From Egibacter rhizosphaerae (GTDB taxonomy: Bacteria > Actinomycetota > Nitriliruptoria > Euzebyales > Egibacteraceae), in assembly GCF_004322855.1 (NCBI RefSeq), contig NZ_CP036402.1, forward strand, positions 4,216,001 to 4,280,000: a stretch of DNA of 64,000 nucleotides, given 5' to 3'. The first letter of the stretch is position 1; each line of letters begins with the position of its first letter. Positions 47,806 to 57,542 of this stretch are shown piece after piece. The notes below the pieces were generated by a model. That model had not been told where the DNA came from. It ran no database searches and saw only the letters and a program-made list of their open reading frames with translations. Position numbers and translations under genes: made by a program.

Positions 47806-49746
47806 GTGCCGCAGGCCGCGCCGCCGTCCGAGGGCGGGGGCCCGAACGGTCGTGCCCCGGGGTACGCGAGGGTGATCGTCGACGTGCGCCCGGCCCACCT
47901 CGATCATCCCTTCGACTACCGCATCCCCGAGGGCGCCACGGTCGGGATCGGTCAGCGTGTGCGCGTGGCCTTCGCCGGGCGTCGACGGACCGGCTGGGTC
48001 GTCGACCTCGCCGACGAGCCCGAGACCGACCCGGCACGCGTGCGCGACCTCGCGCTCGTCCAGGGCGAGACCCGCTGGTTCGACCGCGACGACCTGCGCT
48101 TCTATCGGTGGGTGGCCGACCGGTGGGCCGGCACGCTCGCGGACGTGCTCCGCCACGCCGTGCCGGCACGGGTGGCCGCCGTCGACCGGGAGGCCGCTGA
48201 ATGGCCGGCGCCGCCGCCGTGCACGCCGTCGCGACCCCCGCCCGCCGCGGCGTGGGAGGCCTACGGGGCCGAGAGCCTGCTGGCCGCGGCCGACGCGCCC
48301 GACGAATCGGGGGCACCGGCGTTCTGGTGGCGCCCGCTGGCCGATGCCGATCCGGCCGGGGCGGTCGCCGAGCTCGCCGCGCGCACGCTCGCTGCGGGAA
48401 GGGGCGTGCTCGTGATCGCGCCGGAGCCGAACGCTCCCGCGCTGGACGCCGTCGCGGGCCTGGACCCCGACCGCACCGTCGACTGGCGCGCCGCGCAGGG
48501 CCCCCGGTCGCGTCACCGTGCGTTCCTGCGGGGTCGCACCGGCCACGCGCGCGTGGCGGTCGGGGAGCGGGGGGCGGTGTTCGCGCCCGTGGCCGAGCTC
48601 GGCCTCGTGATCGCCCTCGACGAGGCCAACCCCGCCTACAAGGAGCACCGCAGCCCGCGCTTTCACGCCCGCGACGTCGCGCTCGCGCGGGCGCGGTTCG
48701 CCGGGGTGCCGGCGGTGGTCACCGGCGACCTCCCGAGCGCGGCCCTGTGGAGACTGCTCGGCGACGGGCACGTCGCCGAGCTGCGGGCCCCCCGCGCCGT
48801 CGAGACCGATCGTGCCCCGGCCGTCGAGGTGATCGACCTCGCGGACCCTCGCCCCCGGCCGCGGGCGAGGCTGTCGAGCGTCGCGGACCGAGCCCTTGCC
48901 CGCACGGTCGGTGAGGGGGGTGCCGCGCTCGTGCTCGCGACCCGTCGTGGCGAGGGGACGGCGCTGGCCTGTTCCGGATGCGGGGAGCGGCTGGTGTGCC
49001 CGGTGTGCGCTGGGTCGCTGGCCGCGCACGGGTCCGGCCGCGGCTGTCCCACCTGTGGTTGGACGGGCTCGGCGGAGCCTTGTCGGCGGTGCGGGGACAC
49101 GCGCACGGCGCCGCTCGCGGCGGGCGCCGAGCGCCTCGCGGCCGAGCTCGGTCGGGCGCACCCGGCAGCGGAGGTGGTCGCGCTCGAGGGCTACGACGCG
49201 CCCGGGCCGACGGAACGCCCGGCGATCGCGGTGGCCACGCGCGGCGCGATCGTCGACCGCCCGGGCTGGCTCGGCTCGGACCGGGCCACGGTGCTCGTGG
49301 TCCCGGACGCGGACGCGTTGCGCGGCCGTGCGGACCTCGAGGCGGGGGAGGATGCGCTGCGCCTCTGGATGGACGCCGCGCGCCTGGCCGACCACATCGT
49401 CCTGCAGACCCGGGAGCCCCGGGCGGCCGGCGTGCAGGCGCTGGTGCGCTGGGACCCCGACGGATTCTGGCGCCGCGAGGAGCGCTGGCGAGCGGAACTG
49501 GGGTTCCCCCCGGCCCGGACGCTGGTCCGCGTGGAGGCCGGGCGCCACGCGGAGCTGGTCGGCGAGCAGTTGCGCGAGGCCCTCGCCGGGATCGCCGATG
49601 TGCTCGGTCCGGACCCCGGTGGGGCGCTGCTCGTGAAGACCGCGCGCCTGCGTGGCACGCTACGCGCGCTGGTGCCACTGCGCGCCGCGTGGGGCCGGGA
49701 CGACCTGGGCGTCCGCGTCGACGTCGATCCCGTCCCCGCGGGCTAG
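47806..49746 (+). CDS. priA: Primosomal protein PriA-like, probably helicase-inactive
   Basis: 646 residues from GTG 47806. The N-terminal 3'-DNA-binding domain (VIVDVRPAHLDHPFDYRIP, VRVAFAGRRRTGWV) and the paired zinc-binding cysteines (CSGCGERLVCPVC, GCPTCGWTG, CRRCGD) are typical of PriA. There is no GxGKT Walker A and no intact DExH box (LDEANPAYKEH stands in that place). Actinobacterial PriA proteins commonly lack helicase motifs, so a structural role in replication restart is inferred. Confidence 0.88.
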   Translation: MPQAAPPSEGGGPNGRAPGYARVIVDVRPAHLDHPFDYRIPEGATVGIGQRVRVAFAGRRRTGWVVDLADEPETDPARVRDLALVQGETRWFDRDDLRFYRWVADRWAGTLADVLRHAVPARVAAVDREAAEWPAPPPCTPSRPPPAAAWEAYGAESLLAAADAPDESGAPAFWWRPLADADPAGAVAELAARTLAAGRGVLVIAPEPNAPALDAVAGLDPDRTVDWRAAQGPRSRHRAFLRGRTGHARVAVGERGAVFAPVAELGLVIALDEANPAYKEHRSPRFHARDVALARARFAGVPAVVTGDLPSAALWRLLGDGHVAELRAPRAVETDRAPAVEVIDLADPRPRPRARLSSVADRALARTVGEGGAALVLATRRGEGTALACSGCGERLVCPVCAGSLAAHGSGRGCPTCGWTGSAEPCRRCGDTRTAPLAAGAERLAAELGRAHPAAEVVALEGYDAPGPTERPAIAVATRGAIVDRPGWLGSDRATVLVVPDADALRGRADLEAGEDALRLWMDAARLADHIVLQTREPRAAGVQALVRWDPDGFWRREERWRAELGFPPARTLVRVEAGRHAELVGEQLREALAGIADVLGPDPGGALLVKTARLRGTLRALVPLRAAWGRDDLGVRVDVDPVPAG

Positions 49747-49834
49747 CCGCGCCGGCCGAGCGCCTCGACGCCCTGCTCGACGCGCTCCGCGGCGCCGTGT
49801 GCGTCGCCGGATCCCCGATCCAAGGACGGAAGAG

Positions 49835-50368
49835 ATGGCCCGCCTGCCGATCCGCATCTTCGGCGACCCGGTGCTGCGCAGCCGCGCGGCGGAGGTCACC
49901 GACTTCGACGCCGCGCTCGCGCGGCTCGCCGAGGACATGCTGGAGACGATGCGCGCCGCCGAGGGCGCCGGCTTGGCCGCGAACCAGGTGGGCGTGCTGA
50001 AGCGGCTGTTCACGTGGGAGGAGTCGGACGAGCACGGCGCGCTGGTCAACCCCGAGGTCGTCGAGACGAGCGAGGAGACCCAGGACGGCGACGAGGGGTG
50101 CCTCTCGTTCCCCGGCCTGTTCTACCCCACCGAGCGGCCGTTCCGCGCCCGGGTCCGCGGTCGCGACGTGCACGGTGACGAGATGGAGTACACCGTCGAG
50201 GAGCTGCGCGCGCGGATCTTCCTGCACGAACTCGACCACCTCAACGGGATCCTCTTCATCGACCACCTCGCACGTCACGACCGCAAGGAGGCGATGCGCC
50301 GGATCCGCGAGGGCGAGCTCGAGCAGCCGCGTCGGCCGGCCGCCGACGACGAGCCCCCCGCGGCCTGA
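49835..50368 (+). CDS. def: Peptide deformylase
   Basis: 177 residues from ATG 49835. It removes the formyl group from new proteins. All three motifs are present: GAGLAANQVG, EGCLSFPG with the metal Cys, and HELDHLNG with two metal His. It pairs with fmt 2 bases downstream. Confidence 0.97.
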   Translation: MARLPIRIFGDPVLRSRAAEVTDFDAALARLAEDMLETMRAAEGAGLAANQVGVLKRLFTWEESDEHGALVNPEVVETSEETQDGDEGCLSFPGLFYPTERPFRARVRGRDVHGDEMEYTVEELRARIFLHELDHLNGILFIDHLARHDRKEAMRRIREGELEQPRRPAADDEPPAA

Positions 50369-50370
50369 TC

Positions 50371-51321
50371 ATGCGGATCTGCTTCTTCGGCACCCCCGAG
50401 CCCGCCGTCCCCGGCCTGCGGGGCCTGGTCGACGACCCCGGGATCGAGGTCGCGGCGGTCGTGACCAATCCGGACCGCCCGAAGGGGCGGGGACAGAAGC
50501 TCGCCCCGCCGCCGGTCAAGATCGTCGCGGCCGAGGCCGACGTGCCGGTGTGGCAACCGGAGAAGCCCCGCGAGATCCGCGATGACCTGGCGGCGCTCGA
50601 GGTCGACGCGTGCGCGATCGTGGCCTACGGCGCGATCCTGCGTCGCGACGTGCTCGATGCCGGGGGCGCCGGCTTCGTGAACCTGCACTTCTCGTTGCTG
50701 CCCGCGTGGCGTGGAGCCGCCCCCGTGCCCCACGCGATCGTCGCCGGGGACCGGCAGACGGGGGTGACCTGCTTCCTGCTGGACGAGGGCATGGACACCG
50801 GCCCCGTGCTCGGGTCGGCGCGCACGCAGATCGGCGAGCGCGAGACGGCCGGTGAGCTCACCGCGCGACTCGCCGACCTCGGGGCCCCAGTGCTGCGCGA
50901 GGCACTGCGCGGCCTCGTGGACGGCTCGATCACCCCGCGACCGCAGCCCGAGGAGGGCGTCAGCTACGCCCCGAAGCTCACGACCGAGGACGCCCGGCTC
51001 GCCTGGTCGGAGCCGGCCGACGCGATCGACCGTGTCGTGCGCGCGTTCAACCCGGTGCCGGGGGCGCACACCACGTGGCAGGGCGAGCGGCTCAAGGTCC
51101 ACCGGGTCACCCTGGTCGCTGCGCCCACCGGCGCCGCGACGCCCGCGCCCGGGACCGTGCTCGGGGTGGACGAGCCCGGCGAGGGGCTCGGCGGCCCGAT
51201 CGTCGCCTGCGGCGAGGGGACGGTCCGACTCGACGAGGTGCAGCCCGCCGGCAAGCCGCGGATGAGCGGGGCGGCGTTCGCGCGGGGGGTGCGCCTCGAC
51301 GGGGCCGTGCTGGGCTCGTGA
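50371..51321 (+). CDS. fmt: Methionyl-tRNA formyltransferase
   Basis: 316 residues. It formylates initiator Met-tRNA. FFGTPEPAVPGLRGL, VTNPDRPKGRGQK, FVNLHFSLLPAWRGAAPVPHAI (Asn-His-Ser site) and LDEGMDTGPVL are conserved, with a C-terminal OB-like domain. The end overlaps rsmB (GTGA). Confidence 0.97.
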   Translation: MRICFFGTPEPAVPGLRGLVDDPGIEVAAVVTNPDRPKGRGQKLAPPPVKIVAAEADVPVWQPEKPREIRDDLAALEVDACAIVAYGAILRRDVLDAGGAGFVNLHFSLLPAWRGAAPVPHAIVAGDRQTGVTCFLLDEGMDTGPVLGSARTQIGERETAGELTARLADLGAPVLREALRGLVDGSITPRPQPEEGVSYAPKLTTEDARLAWSEPADAIDRVVRAFNPVPGAHTTWQGERLKVHRVTLVAAPTGAATPAPGTVLGVDEPGEGLGGPIVACGEGTVRLDEVQPAGKPRMSGAAFARGVRLDGAVLGS

Positions 51322-52655
51322 GTCGACCCGGCGAGGATGCGACCGACCGCGGCGCGGGCGTGCCGGCACGGCGGGTGGCGCTGCGGGCGCTGCGGCGGGC
51401 CCACCGCGACGACGCGTGGGGCAGTCCGGCGCTCGACGCGGCGCTGGGAGAGGCGCAGCTCGACGCGCGAGACCGCGCGTTCGCGACGGCGCTCGCCCTC
51501 GACACGCTGCGGCGCGAGGGCACGCTCGACTGGGCGCTCGGTCAGGTGCTGGACCGCTCGATCGACGACATCGAGCCCGACGTCCGCGACGTGCTGCGCC
51601 TCGGTGCGTGGCAGATCGGGTACGGCCGGGTGCCGACCCGGGCCGCGGTGAGCACCTCGGTGGAGCTCGCACGCGAGGAGGTCGGCGCCCGCGCCACGGG
51701 GTTCGTGAACGGGGTGCTCCGGGCCCTGGGACGCCGCTGGGACGAGCTCCCGTGGCCCGACCCCTCCGAGCCCGAGGGCCTCGCGCTGGCGACCGGCTAC
51801 CCGCGCTGGGTCGTCGAGGCGGCGGTGGCCCGCTTCGGGGCGGGGGCCCGGTCGGTGCTCGAGGCCGGCAACGCGCCGCCGGGAGCCACGCTGCGTGCGC
51901 GTCCGGGGGCACGCGACGCGCTCGTGGCCGAACTCCGGGACGCCGGGCTGTCGGCTGAGCCGGGCCGGCTCCACGAGCTCGCGGTGCGCGTGCCGGGAGC
52001 CGACCCGCGACGGCTCGCCGCCACGCGGGAGGGGCGTGCCGTCACCCAGGACGAGGCGTCGATGCTGGTGGTCGATGCCCTCGACGCTCGACTGGACCCG
52101 CACAGTCGGGTTCTGGAGCCGTGCGCCGCCCCCGGGGGAAAGGCCAGCGACCTCGTCCTGCGGGGTCACCGCGTGGTGGCCGCGGACCGGCACGCGGGAC
52201 GCGTGCGCGAGATGGCGGACCTCGTCGGGCGGTTGGGCATCGACCTCGACCTGGCGGTCGCCGACGGGACGACGAGCCCGTGGCGCGACGGCGCGTTCGA
52301 CGCGGTGCTCGTGGACGCGCCCTGTACGGGCCTCGGCACGGTCCGTCGTCGGCCCGAGTTGCGCTGGCGGCGCGATCCTGGCGATCCGGGCACGCTCGCG
52401 GAGCTGCAGCGCGCGTTGCTCGCGGCAGCCGTGCGATCGGTGCCATCGGGCGGGACGGTGTGTTACAGCGTGTGCACGTGGACCGCCGCCGAGACCGACG
52501 AGGTCGTGGCCTGGGCGCTGGCCCACCTACCCGTGCGGCTCGTCCCCGCTGACGGGCCGCCGGACGCGGAGGCGGCGCACGCTGGCGCGGTGCAACTGCG
52601 CCCGGACGAGCACGACAGCGACGGCATGTACTACGCCGTGCTGCGGCGGGAGTAG
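51318..52655 (+). CDS. rsmB: 16S rRNA m5C methyltransferase RsmB/Sun-like
   Basis: 445 residues from the GTG overlapping fmt. A NusB-like RNA-binding domain (about 15-150) is followed by a methyltransferase domain with SAM site LEPCAAPGGKASDL, the catalytic DAPCTGLGTVRRRPELRWRR and the release cysteine in CYSVCTW (family YSTCT). It methylates C967 in E. coli 16S rRNA; the exact target here is assumed. Confidence 0.94.
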   Translation: MSRPGEDATDRGAGVPARRVALRALRRAHRDDAWGSPALDAALGEAQLDARDRAFATALALDTLRREGTLDWALGQVLDRSIDDIEPDVRDVLRLGAWQIGYGRVPTRAAVSTSVELAREEVGARATGFVNGVLRALGRRWDELPWPDPSEPEGLALATGYPRWVVEAAVARFGAGARSVLEAGNAPPGATLRARPGARDALVAELRDAGLSAEPGRLHELAVRVPGADPRRLAATREGRAVTQDEASMLVVDALDARLDPHSRVLEPCAAPGGKASDLVLRGHRVVAADRHAGRVREMADLVGRLGIDLDLAVADGTTSPWRDGAFDAVLVDAPCTGLGTVRRRPELRWRRDPGDPGTLAELQRALLAAAVRSVPSGGTVCYSVCTWTAAETDEVVAWALAHLPVRLVPADGPPDAEAAHAGAVQLRPDEHDSDGMYYAVLRRE

Positions 52656-52801
52656 GCACGGCCCCGGGCCGGCTCGCGGGACCGGTCCGGCGGAGGCACT
52701 CGAGTCGCCGGCTCGGCGGCCGACGGGTGGGGCGCGTGCGCCCGATTCACCACCGACACCAGCATGGTGGGGCAGGCAAGGCGCCCGCATGGCGGAGGGC
52801 G

Positions 52802-53896
52802 ATGGCTGAGCGAATCCTCGTGGTGGACCACGAACCGGAGACCCGCCGGTTCGTGGAGGTCAACCTGCGCTTGTCGGGCTACGACGTCGAGACCGCCGAG
52901 ACCGGCCGGCAGGCACTCGCGTTCGCGCGGGAGTCGACCCCGGACCTCGTCGTGACCGATGTGGCCACCCCGGACATGGACGGCTGCGAGATGATCCGTG
53001 CTCTGCGCGCACGCGGTGCGACGAGCCACGTGCCCGTGATCGTGCTGACATCGCGGGCGCTGACGGGGGACCGCGTGCTCGGCCTGACCGCCGGTGCCGA
53101 CGATTACCTGCGCAAGCCGTGCGACCCGGCCGAGCTCGTCGCGAGGGCCCGCTCGCTCCTGAACCGAGTCGGTGAACTGCGGGCCACCTCGCCGCTCACG
53201 GGGCTGCCCGGCAACCACCGGATCGATCGGGAGCTCGCGCGCCGCGTCGGTCAGCGCGAGCCGTTGGCGCTGGCGTACGCGGACCTGAACCACTTCAAGA
53301 CGTTCAACGACCGGTACGGGTTCCTGCGGGGCGACGACGTGCTCGCGTTGACCGCACAAGTGACCCGCGACGCCGTCGCCACCTGCGGCGACCCGGAGGC
53401 GTTCGCCGGCCACATCGGCGGCGACGACTTCATGGTGCTGCTGGCACCCGACTGCGTCACCGGCCTGTGCGAGACGATCATCGCCGAGTTCGACCGGCAG
53501 GTGCCGTCGCTGTACGACGACGAGGACGCGGCACGTGGGTACCTGGAGCTCGAGGACCGCCGCGGGCGCGCGCACCGAGCCGCCATCGTGTCGATCGCCA
53601 TCGGCGTGGCGACCACCGAGCGTCGCTGGTTCGCCGACCATCGGGCGATCGTCGAGGTGGCGACGGAGCTGAAGACGTTCGTGAAGCACAACCGGCCCGG
53701 CTCGGCCTACGCCATCGACGGGCGCCGCGATCACGGTCCGCCGGCGCCACGAACCGAGCACGACGGGCACGACGGGGTGGACGCGATGGACGGGCCGAAC
53801 GGCGAGTCGTCCGTGACGCGCGACCGCGACCACGCGGCGGTAGGCTTCGGCGGGAACGCGTCCGCGGGGCAGGGTGAAATCCCCGACCGGCGGTGA
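52802..53896 (+). CDS. Response regulator with GGDEF-type output domain
   Basis: 364 residues from ATG 52802 (GGAGG at good spacing). The receiver domain has phosphoacceptor Asp53 in VVTDVATPDMDG, LTS and RKP, but the acidic pocket reads VDHEP instead of VDDE. The output domain has GGDDF (206-210) in place of GGDEF, so cyclase activity is possible but uncertain. The C-terminal 60 residues are His/Asp/Gly-rich. The last codons (GQGEIPDRR) and the stop are part of the FMN riboswitch aptamer. No kinase gene is adjacent. Confidence 0.88.
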   Translation: MAERILVVDHEPETRRFVEVNLRLSGYDVETAETGRQALAFARESTPDLVVTDVATPDMDGCEMIRALRARGATSHVPVIVLTSRALTGDRVLGLTAGADDYLRKPCDPAELVARARSLLNRVGELRATSPLTGLPGNHRIDRELARRVGQREPLALAYADLNHFKTFNDRYGFLRGDDVLALTAQVTRDAVATCGDPEAFAGHIGGDDFMVLLAPDCVTGLCETIIAEFDRQVPSLYDDEDAARGYLELEDRRGRAHRAAIVSIAIGVATTERRWFADHRAIVEVATELKTFVKHNRPGSAYAIDGRRDHGPPAPRTEHDGHDGVDAMDGPNGESSVTRDRDHAAVGFGGNASAGQGEIPDRR

Positions 53897-54018
53897 CTCG
53901 CGCCCGGCGCGGGAAGCCCGCGACCCGTCGGCACACTGACCGACGGTGGATCCGGTGACGCGGCCGGTACGGCCGCCAGTCCGGAGCCGACGGTGAGAGT
54001 CCGGAGGAGAGCGGCGCG
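53857..54018 (+). ncRNA. FMN riboswitch (RFN element)
   Basis: All conserved boxes are present in order: GGGGCAGGGTGAAAT, CCCCGACCGGCGGTGA, AGCCCGCGA, GATCCGGTGA, CAGTCCGGAGCCGACGGT and GAGAGTCCGGA. The closing P1 stem pairs 53857-53865 (CGCG, CCGC) with 54011-54018 (GCGG, CGCG). It senses FMN and should repress the rib genes when FMN is high. Its 5' part is also the coding end of the upstream response-regulator gene. Confidence 0.95.
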
Positions 54019-54049
54019 ACGTGACGGGCCGGCCGACGCCCGTCGTCTG

Positions 54050-54112
54050 CCGTGCGCCCCGCGGAGCCTGCGTCCGTCCCGACAGCCGGCCCGGTGGGCA
54101 GGGGGTGCACGG
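54050..54112 (+). promoter_or_regulatory. Shine-Dalgarno sequestering stem of the FMN switch
   Basis: CCGTGCGCCCC (54050-54060) pairs over 11 bp, with one G-U, to GGGGTGCACGG (54102-54112), burying the ribosome site GGGGG (54101-54105) and the first base of the ribD GTG. The P1 strand GGCGCG (54013-54018) can instead pair with TGCGCC (54053-54058). With FMN bound, P1 forms and the sequestering stem is free to close; without FMN the released strand would open it. This indicates translational control. Confidence 0.65.
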
Positions 54113-55356
54113 TGCAGAGCACCACGGCTCGACACGAGCCACCGGCCGCCATGTCCGCGACCGCGGAGGACCTCGCCTGCATGGATCGCGCGCTCGCGCT
54201 GGCCGAGCACGCCCGCGGGCACGCACGGCCCAATCCCGCGGTCGGCTGCGTGGTCACCCAGCAGGGGACCCTCGTGGGGGAGGGGTGGACACAGCCGCCC
54301 GGGGGTCCGCACGCGGAGGTCGTCGCGCTCGAGCGCGCGGGCGCGCGGGCGCGCGGGGCGACCGCCTTCGTCACCCTCGAGCCCTGCGACCACGCGGGTC
54401 GGACGGGCCCGTGCACGCGGGCGCTGATCGACGCGGGCGTCGCTCGGGTGGTGATCGCCGCCGCCGACCCCGACCCGATCGCCGCCGGGGGGCGGGCGAC
54501 CCTCGAGGCGGCCGGGATCGACGTGACCACGGGGCTGCGCGCCGACGTCGCTCGGGAGCAGAACGCCGCGTTCCTGCATCCGCTGGAGACCGGGCGCCCC
54601 TTGCTCACCGTCAAGCTCGCGGTGAGCCTGGACGGGCGCATCGCCGCCGCCGACGGGACGAGCCAGTGGCTCACGGGGTCGGGGACGCGCCAGCGCGCCC
54701 ATCGCCTGCGCGCGGACTGCGACGCGGTGGTGGTCGGCGCCGGGACGGTGCTCACCGACGATCCCCGGCTCACGGTCCGGCTCGACGAGTCCACCCGCCA
54801 GCCGTTGCGGGTCGTGCTGGATCGCCGCGCTCGGACGGCCGCGGGGGCGCGGGTCTACGACGACGCCGCTCCGAGCCTGGCGATCGTGGGTGCCGAGGCG
54901 GACGCGGGCCATCTCGTCGACGCCGGCGTGGGGGTCGCGCGGTTGCCGGCCGCGGATGGCGATGGCGACGATGCCGGCGATCTGCTGGCGGCGCTGGCCA
55001 TGCTCGGGTCGCGCGGCGTCCAGTCGGCCCTGCTCGAGGGCGGCGCCCGCCTCGTGGCGAGCTCGTTGGCCGCAGGGTGCGCCGACCGCCTCGCTGTGCA
55101 CATCGCGCCCGTGTGGCTCGGCGACGACGGCCGGCCCGGCGCGGTCGGTCTCGACATCCGCACGCTGAGTGAGGCGCCTCGCTTCGGGCTCGAATCGGTG
55201 GCGCGGGTCGGGGACGATGCCGTGCTGCACTGCCGTGCACCCGCTCCCGTGCCTGATCCCGGCGCTCGTGACCCTGAACCCCACGCTCCTCACGGTACCT
55301 CCGGCGGGCTCCGACCGGGCCGGGGAGCGGTGCCCCCGAACACGGAGGCGGGCTGA
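54112..55356 (+). CDS. ribD: Bifunctional riboflavin deaminase/reductase RibD
   Basis: 414 residues from GTG 54112, selected because of the GGGGG site and the sequestering stem; ATG 54151 is a shorter option. The N-terminal deaminase has zinc motif HAEVVAL and TLEPCDHAGRTGPC. The C-terminal reductase has LKLAVSLDGRIA-type sequence (VKLAVSLDGRIAAADG), TVLTDDP and LLEGGARL. It performs the second and third steps from GTP to riboflavin. A 40-residue proline-rich tail ends at the ribE overlap. Confidence 0.94.
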   Translation: MQSTTARHEPPAAMSATAEDLACMDRALALAEHARGHARPNPAVGCVVTQQGTLVGEGWTQPPGGPHAEVVALERAGARARGATAFVTLEPCDHAGRTGPCTRALIDAGVARVVIAAADPDPIAAGGRATLEAAGIDVTTGLRADVAREQNAAFLHPLETGRPLLTVKLAVSLDGRIAAADGTSQWLTGSGTRQRAHRLRADCDAVVVGAGTVLTDDPRLTVRLDESTRQPLRVVLDRRARTAAGARVYDDAAPSLAIVGAEADAGHLVDAGVGVARLPAADGDGDDAGDLLAALAMLGSRGVQSALLEGGARLVASSLAAGCADRLAVHIAPVWLGDDGRPGAVGLDIRTLSEAPRFGLESVARVGDDAVLHCRAPAPVPDPGARDPEPHAPHGTSGGLRPGRGAVPPNTEAG

Positions 55357-56036
55357 TGTTCACCGGGATCGTCGAGGAGCTCGGATCGGTCGCGGGGATC
55401 GAGCGCGACGGCGGCAGCGCCCGCCTGCGCGTGGCGTGCCGCACCGTGCTCGCCGACACCGGCGTGGGCGACTCGGTGAACGTGAACGGGTGCTGCCTCA
55501 CGGCCACGCGCATCGATCCCGCGGAAGGCTTCACCGCCGACCTGATGGGCGAGACCCTCGATCGGACGGCGCTGGGGGTGCTCGCCCCCGGGGACCCGGT
55601 CAACCTCGAGCGGTCCGTGCCGGCGAACGGGCGCTTGGGCGGTCACCTCGTGCAGGGCCACGTCGACGCGGTCGCGACCGTGGAGGAGGTGGCCGACCTC
55701 GGCACGTGGACCCGCATGACGATCCGGGCGCCCGCCGACCTGCGGCCCTACCTCGTCGAGAAGGGATCGGTGACCGTCGACGGGGTGTCGCTCACCGTGG
55801 CGGAGCTGGGTGGCGACACGTTCGCGCTCGGCCTGATCCCGCACACCCTCTCGGTCACCACGCTCGGCCGCCGAGCCGCCGGGGACCCGGTCAATCTGGA
55901 GGCCGACGTGATCGCGAAGTACGTTGAGCGGATGCTGCGTGCCGGGACACCCACCCCGTACGACGCGCCGGACGCGTTCCGCGGCACCGTCGCCGATACC
56001 GCGCCCACGAGCAGGCAGGAGGACGCGCAGCCATGA
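55356..56036 (+). CDS. ribE: Riboflavin synthase alpha subunit
   Basis: 226 residues, TGATG junction with ribD. Two lumazine-binding barrels: [12 protein letters not shown] ... VNGCCLTAT and [14 protein letters not shown] ... [13 protein letters not shown], then IAKYVERML. It dismutates lumazine to riboflavin, working with RibH. Confidence 0.96.
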   Translation: MFTGIVEELGSVAGIERDGGSARLRVACRTVLADTGVGDSVNVNGCCLTATRIDPAEGFTADLMGETLDRTALGVLAPGDPVNLERSVPANGRLGGHLVQGHVDAVATVEEVADLGTWTRMTIRAPADLRPYLVEKGSVTVDGVSLTVAELGGDTFALGLIPHTLSVTTLGRRAAGDPVNLEADVIAKYVERMLRAGTPTPYDAPDAFRGTVADTAPTSRQEDAQP

Positions 56037-57427
56037 GCGCTGGGGAGCACGCGACCACGACGGGCGCCTCGCCCGGGACACCACCGCCCGAGGCCACGCA
56101 GGCGCGCGATTCGGGTGACCCGCGCGGGGCGTCCGAGCCCGAGGCGCACTTCTCGCCGGTCGCGGCCGCCATCGGCACCGTGGCCGCCGGGGGGATGGCC
56201 GTCGTCGTCGACGACGCTGACCGCGAGAACGAGGGGGACCTGATCATGGCCGCGGAGGCCGTGACCCCCGAGGCGGTGGCGTTCATCGTCCGACACACGA
56301 GCGGGGTGGTCTGCGCGCCGCTCTCCGGTGAACGGCTCGACGCGCTCGACATCCCCCTGATGGTCAAGGGCGGCTCCGACCAGCACGGCACGGCGTTCAC
56401 CGTGAGCGTCGACCTCGCCGAGGGCACCACCACCGGCATCAGCGCCGCGGACCGCGCCGCGACCCTGCGCGCGCTCGTCGACCGCTCGCGAGGCCCCCGG
56501 GACTTCAACCGTCCCGGCCACATCTTCCCGTTGCGGGCACAACCCGGTGGCGTGCTCAAGCGCGCCGGGCACACCGAGGCCGCGGTCGACCTCGCCCGCC
56601 TGGCGGGTTGGCAGCCGGCCGGCGTGCTCTGCGAGCTCGTGAACGACGACGGCACGATGATGCGGCTGCCGGAGCTCACCGCGTTCGCTCGCGACCACGA
56701 CCTGCCGATCATCTCGATCGCGGACCTCATCTCCTACCGCCGCCGCTACGAGAAGCTCGTGCGCAGGGTCGCCGAGGCCACGATCCCGACCCCGTACGGG
56801 CCGTTCACCGCGATCGGCTACGAGTCCCTGGTCGACGGGCTCCAGCACGTCGCGCTCGTGTGCGGCGACCCCTCGGGCAAGGACGAGGTGCTCGTCCGCA
56901 TGCACTCCGAATGCCTGACCGGGGACATCTTCGGCAGCCTGCGGTGCGACTGCGGGACCCAGCTCAACGACGCGCTGCGCAAGATCGCCGACGCCGGCGA
57001 GGGCGTGCTCGTGTACATCCGGGGCCACGAGGGCCGGGGCATCGGGATCATGCACAAGCTCCAGGCCTACAAGCTCCAGGACGACGGGCACGACACGGTC
57101 GAGGCCAACATCGAGCTCGGGTTCCCGGCCGACAGCCGCGACTACGGTACGGGGGCCCAGATCCTCGTGGACCTCGGTCTGTCGACACTGCGCCTGCTCT
57201 CGAACAACCCCGCCAAGCGCGCCGGGCTCGAGGGCTACGGGCTCGAGATCGTCGACCGCGTGCCGATCGAGACGACGCCGACCCCCGAGAACCTGCGCTA
57301 TCTCGAGGCCAAGCGCGACAAGATGGGCCACCAGCTCGTCGGGCTCGCCGACGCGGTCGAGGAGGCGCTCGAGGAGGAGCAGGAGGCGGCCGGGGGCGAG
57401 GAGGAGGCCGAGGAGCCGGACCGCTAG
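56033..57427 (+). CDS. ribBA: Bifunctional DHBP synthase / GTP cyclohydrolase II
   Basis: 464 residues, ATGA overlap with ribE. The N-terminal RibB half has [16 protein letters not shown] and a Gly-Gly-Val-x-x-R-x-GHTEA site ([15 protein letters not shown]). The C-terminal RibA half has zinc cysteines in [21 protein letters not shown] and RGHEGRGIG. The first 40 residues and last 20 (Glu-rich) are low complexity. Confidence 0.97.
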   Translation: MSAGEHATTTGASPGTPPPEATQARDSGDPRGASEPEAHFSPVAAAIGTVAAGGMAVVVDDADRENEGDLIMAAEAVTPEAVAFIVRHTSGVVCAPLSGERLDALDIPLMVKGGSDQHGTAFTVSVDLAEGTTTGISAADRAATLRALVDRSRGPRDFNRPGHIFPLRAQPGGVLKRAGHTEAAVDLARLAGWQPAGVLCELVNDDGTMMRLPELTAFARDHDLPIISIADLISYRRRYEKLVRRVAEATIPTPYGPFTAIGYESLVDGLQHVALVCGDPSGKDEVLVRMHSECLTGDIFGSLRCDCGTQLNDALRKIADAGEGVLVYIRGHEGRGIGIMHKLQAYKLQDDGHDTVEANIELGFPADSRDYGTGAQILVDLGLSTLRLLSNNPAKRAGLEGYGLEIVDRVPIETTPTPENLRYLEAKRDKMGHQLVGLADAVEEALEEEQEAAGGEEEAEEPDR

Positions 57428-57542
57428 GCGCGGAGCCACAGGAGCAGGGACTGCACCCGCGAGCGGAAGGCTCGGGACGGGGTGCTGCGGGCGAACGGGC
57501 GCCGACGGTGGCTGTCGGCCCCGCGGACGATGGGAGCGATGG

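Noticed and set aside
47806-49746. Broken PriA because helicase motifs are absent
   Set aside because: Loss of Walker A and DExH is usual for actinobacterial PriA-like proteins, and the zinc-binding region and frame are intact.
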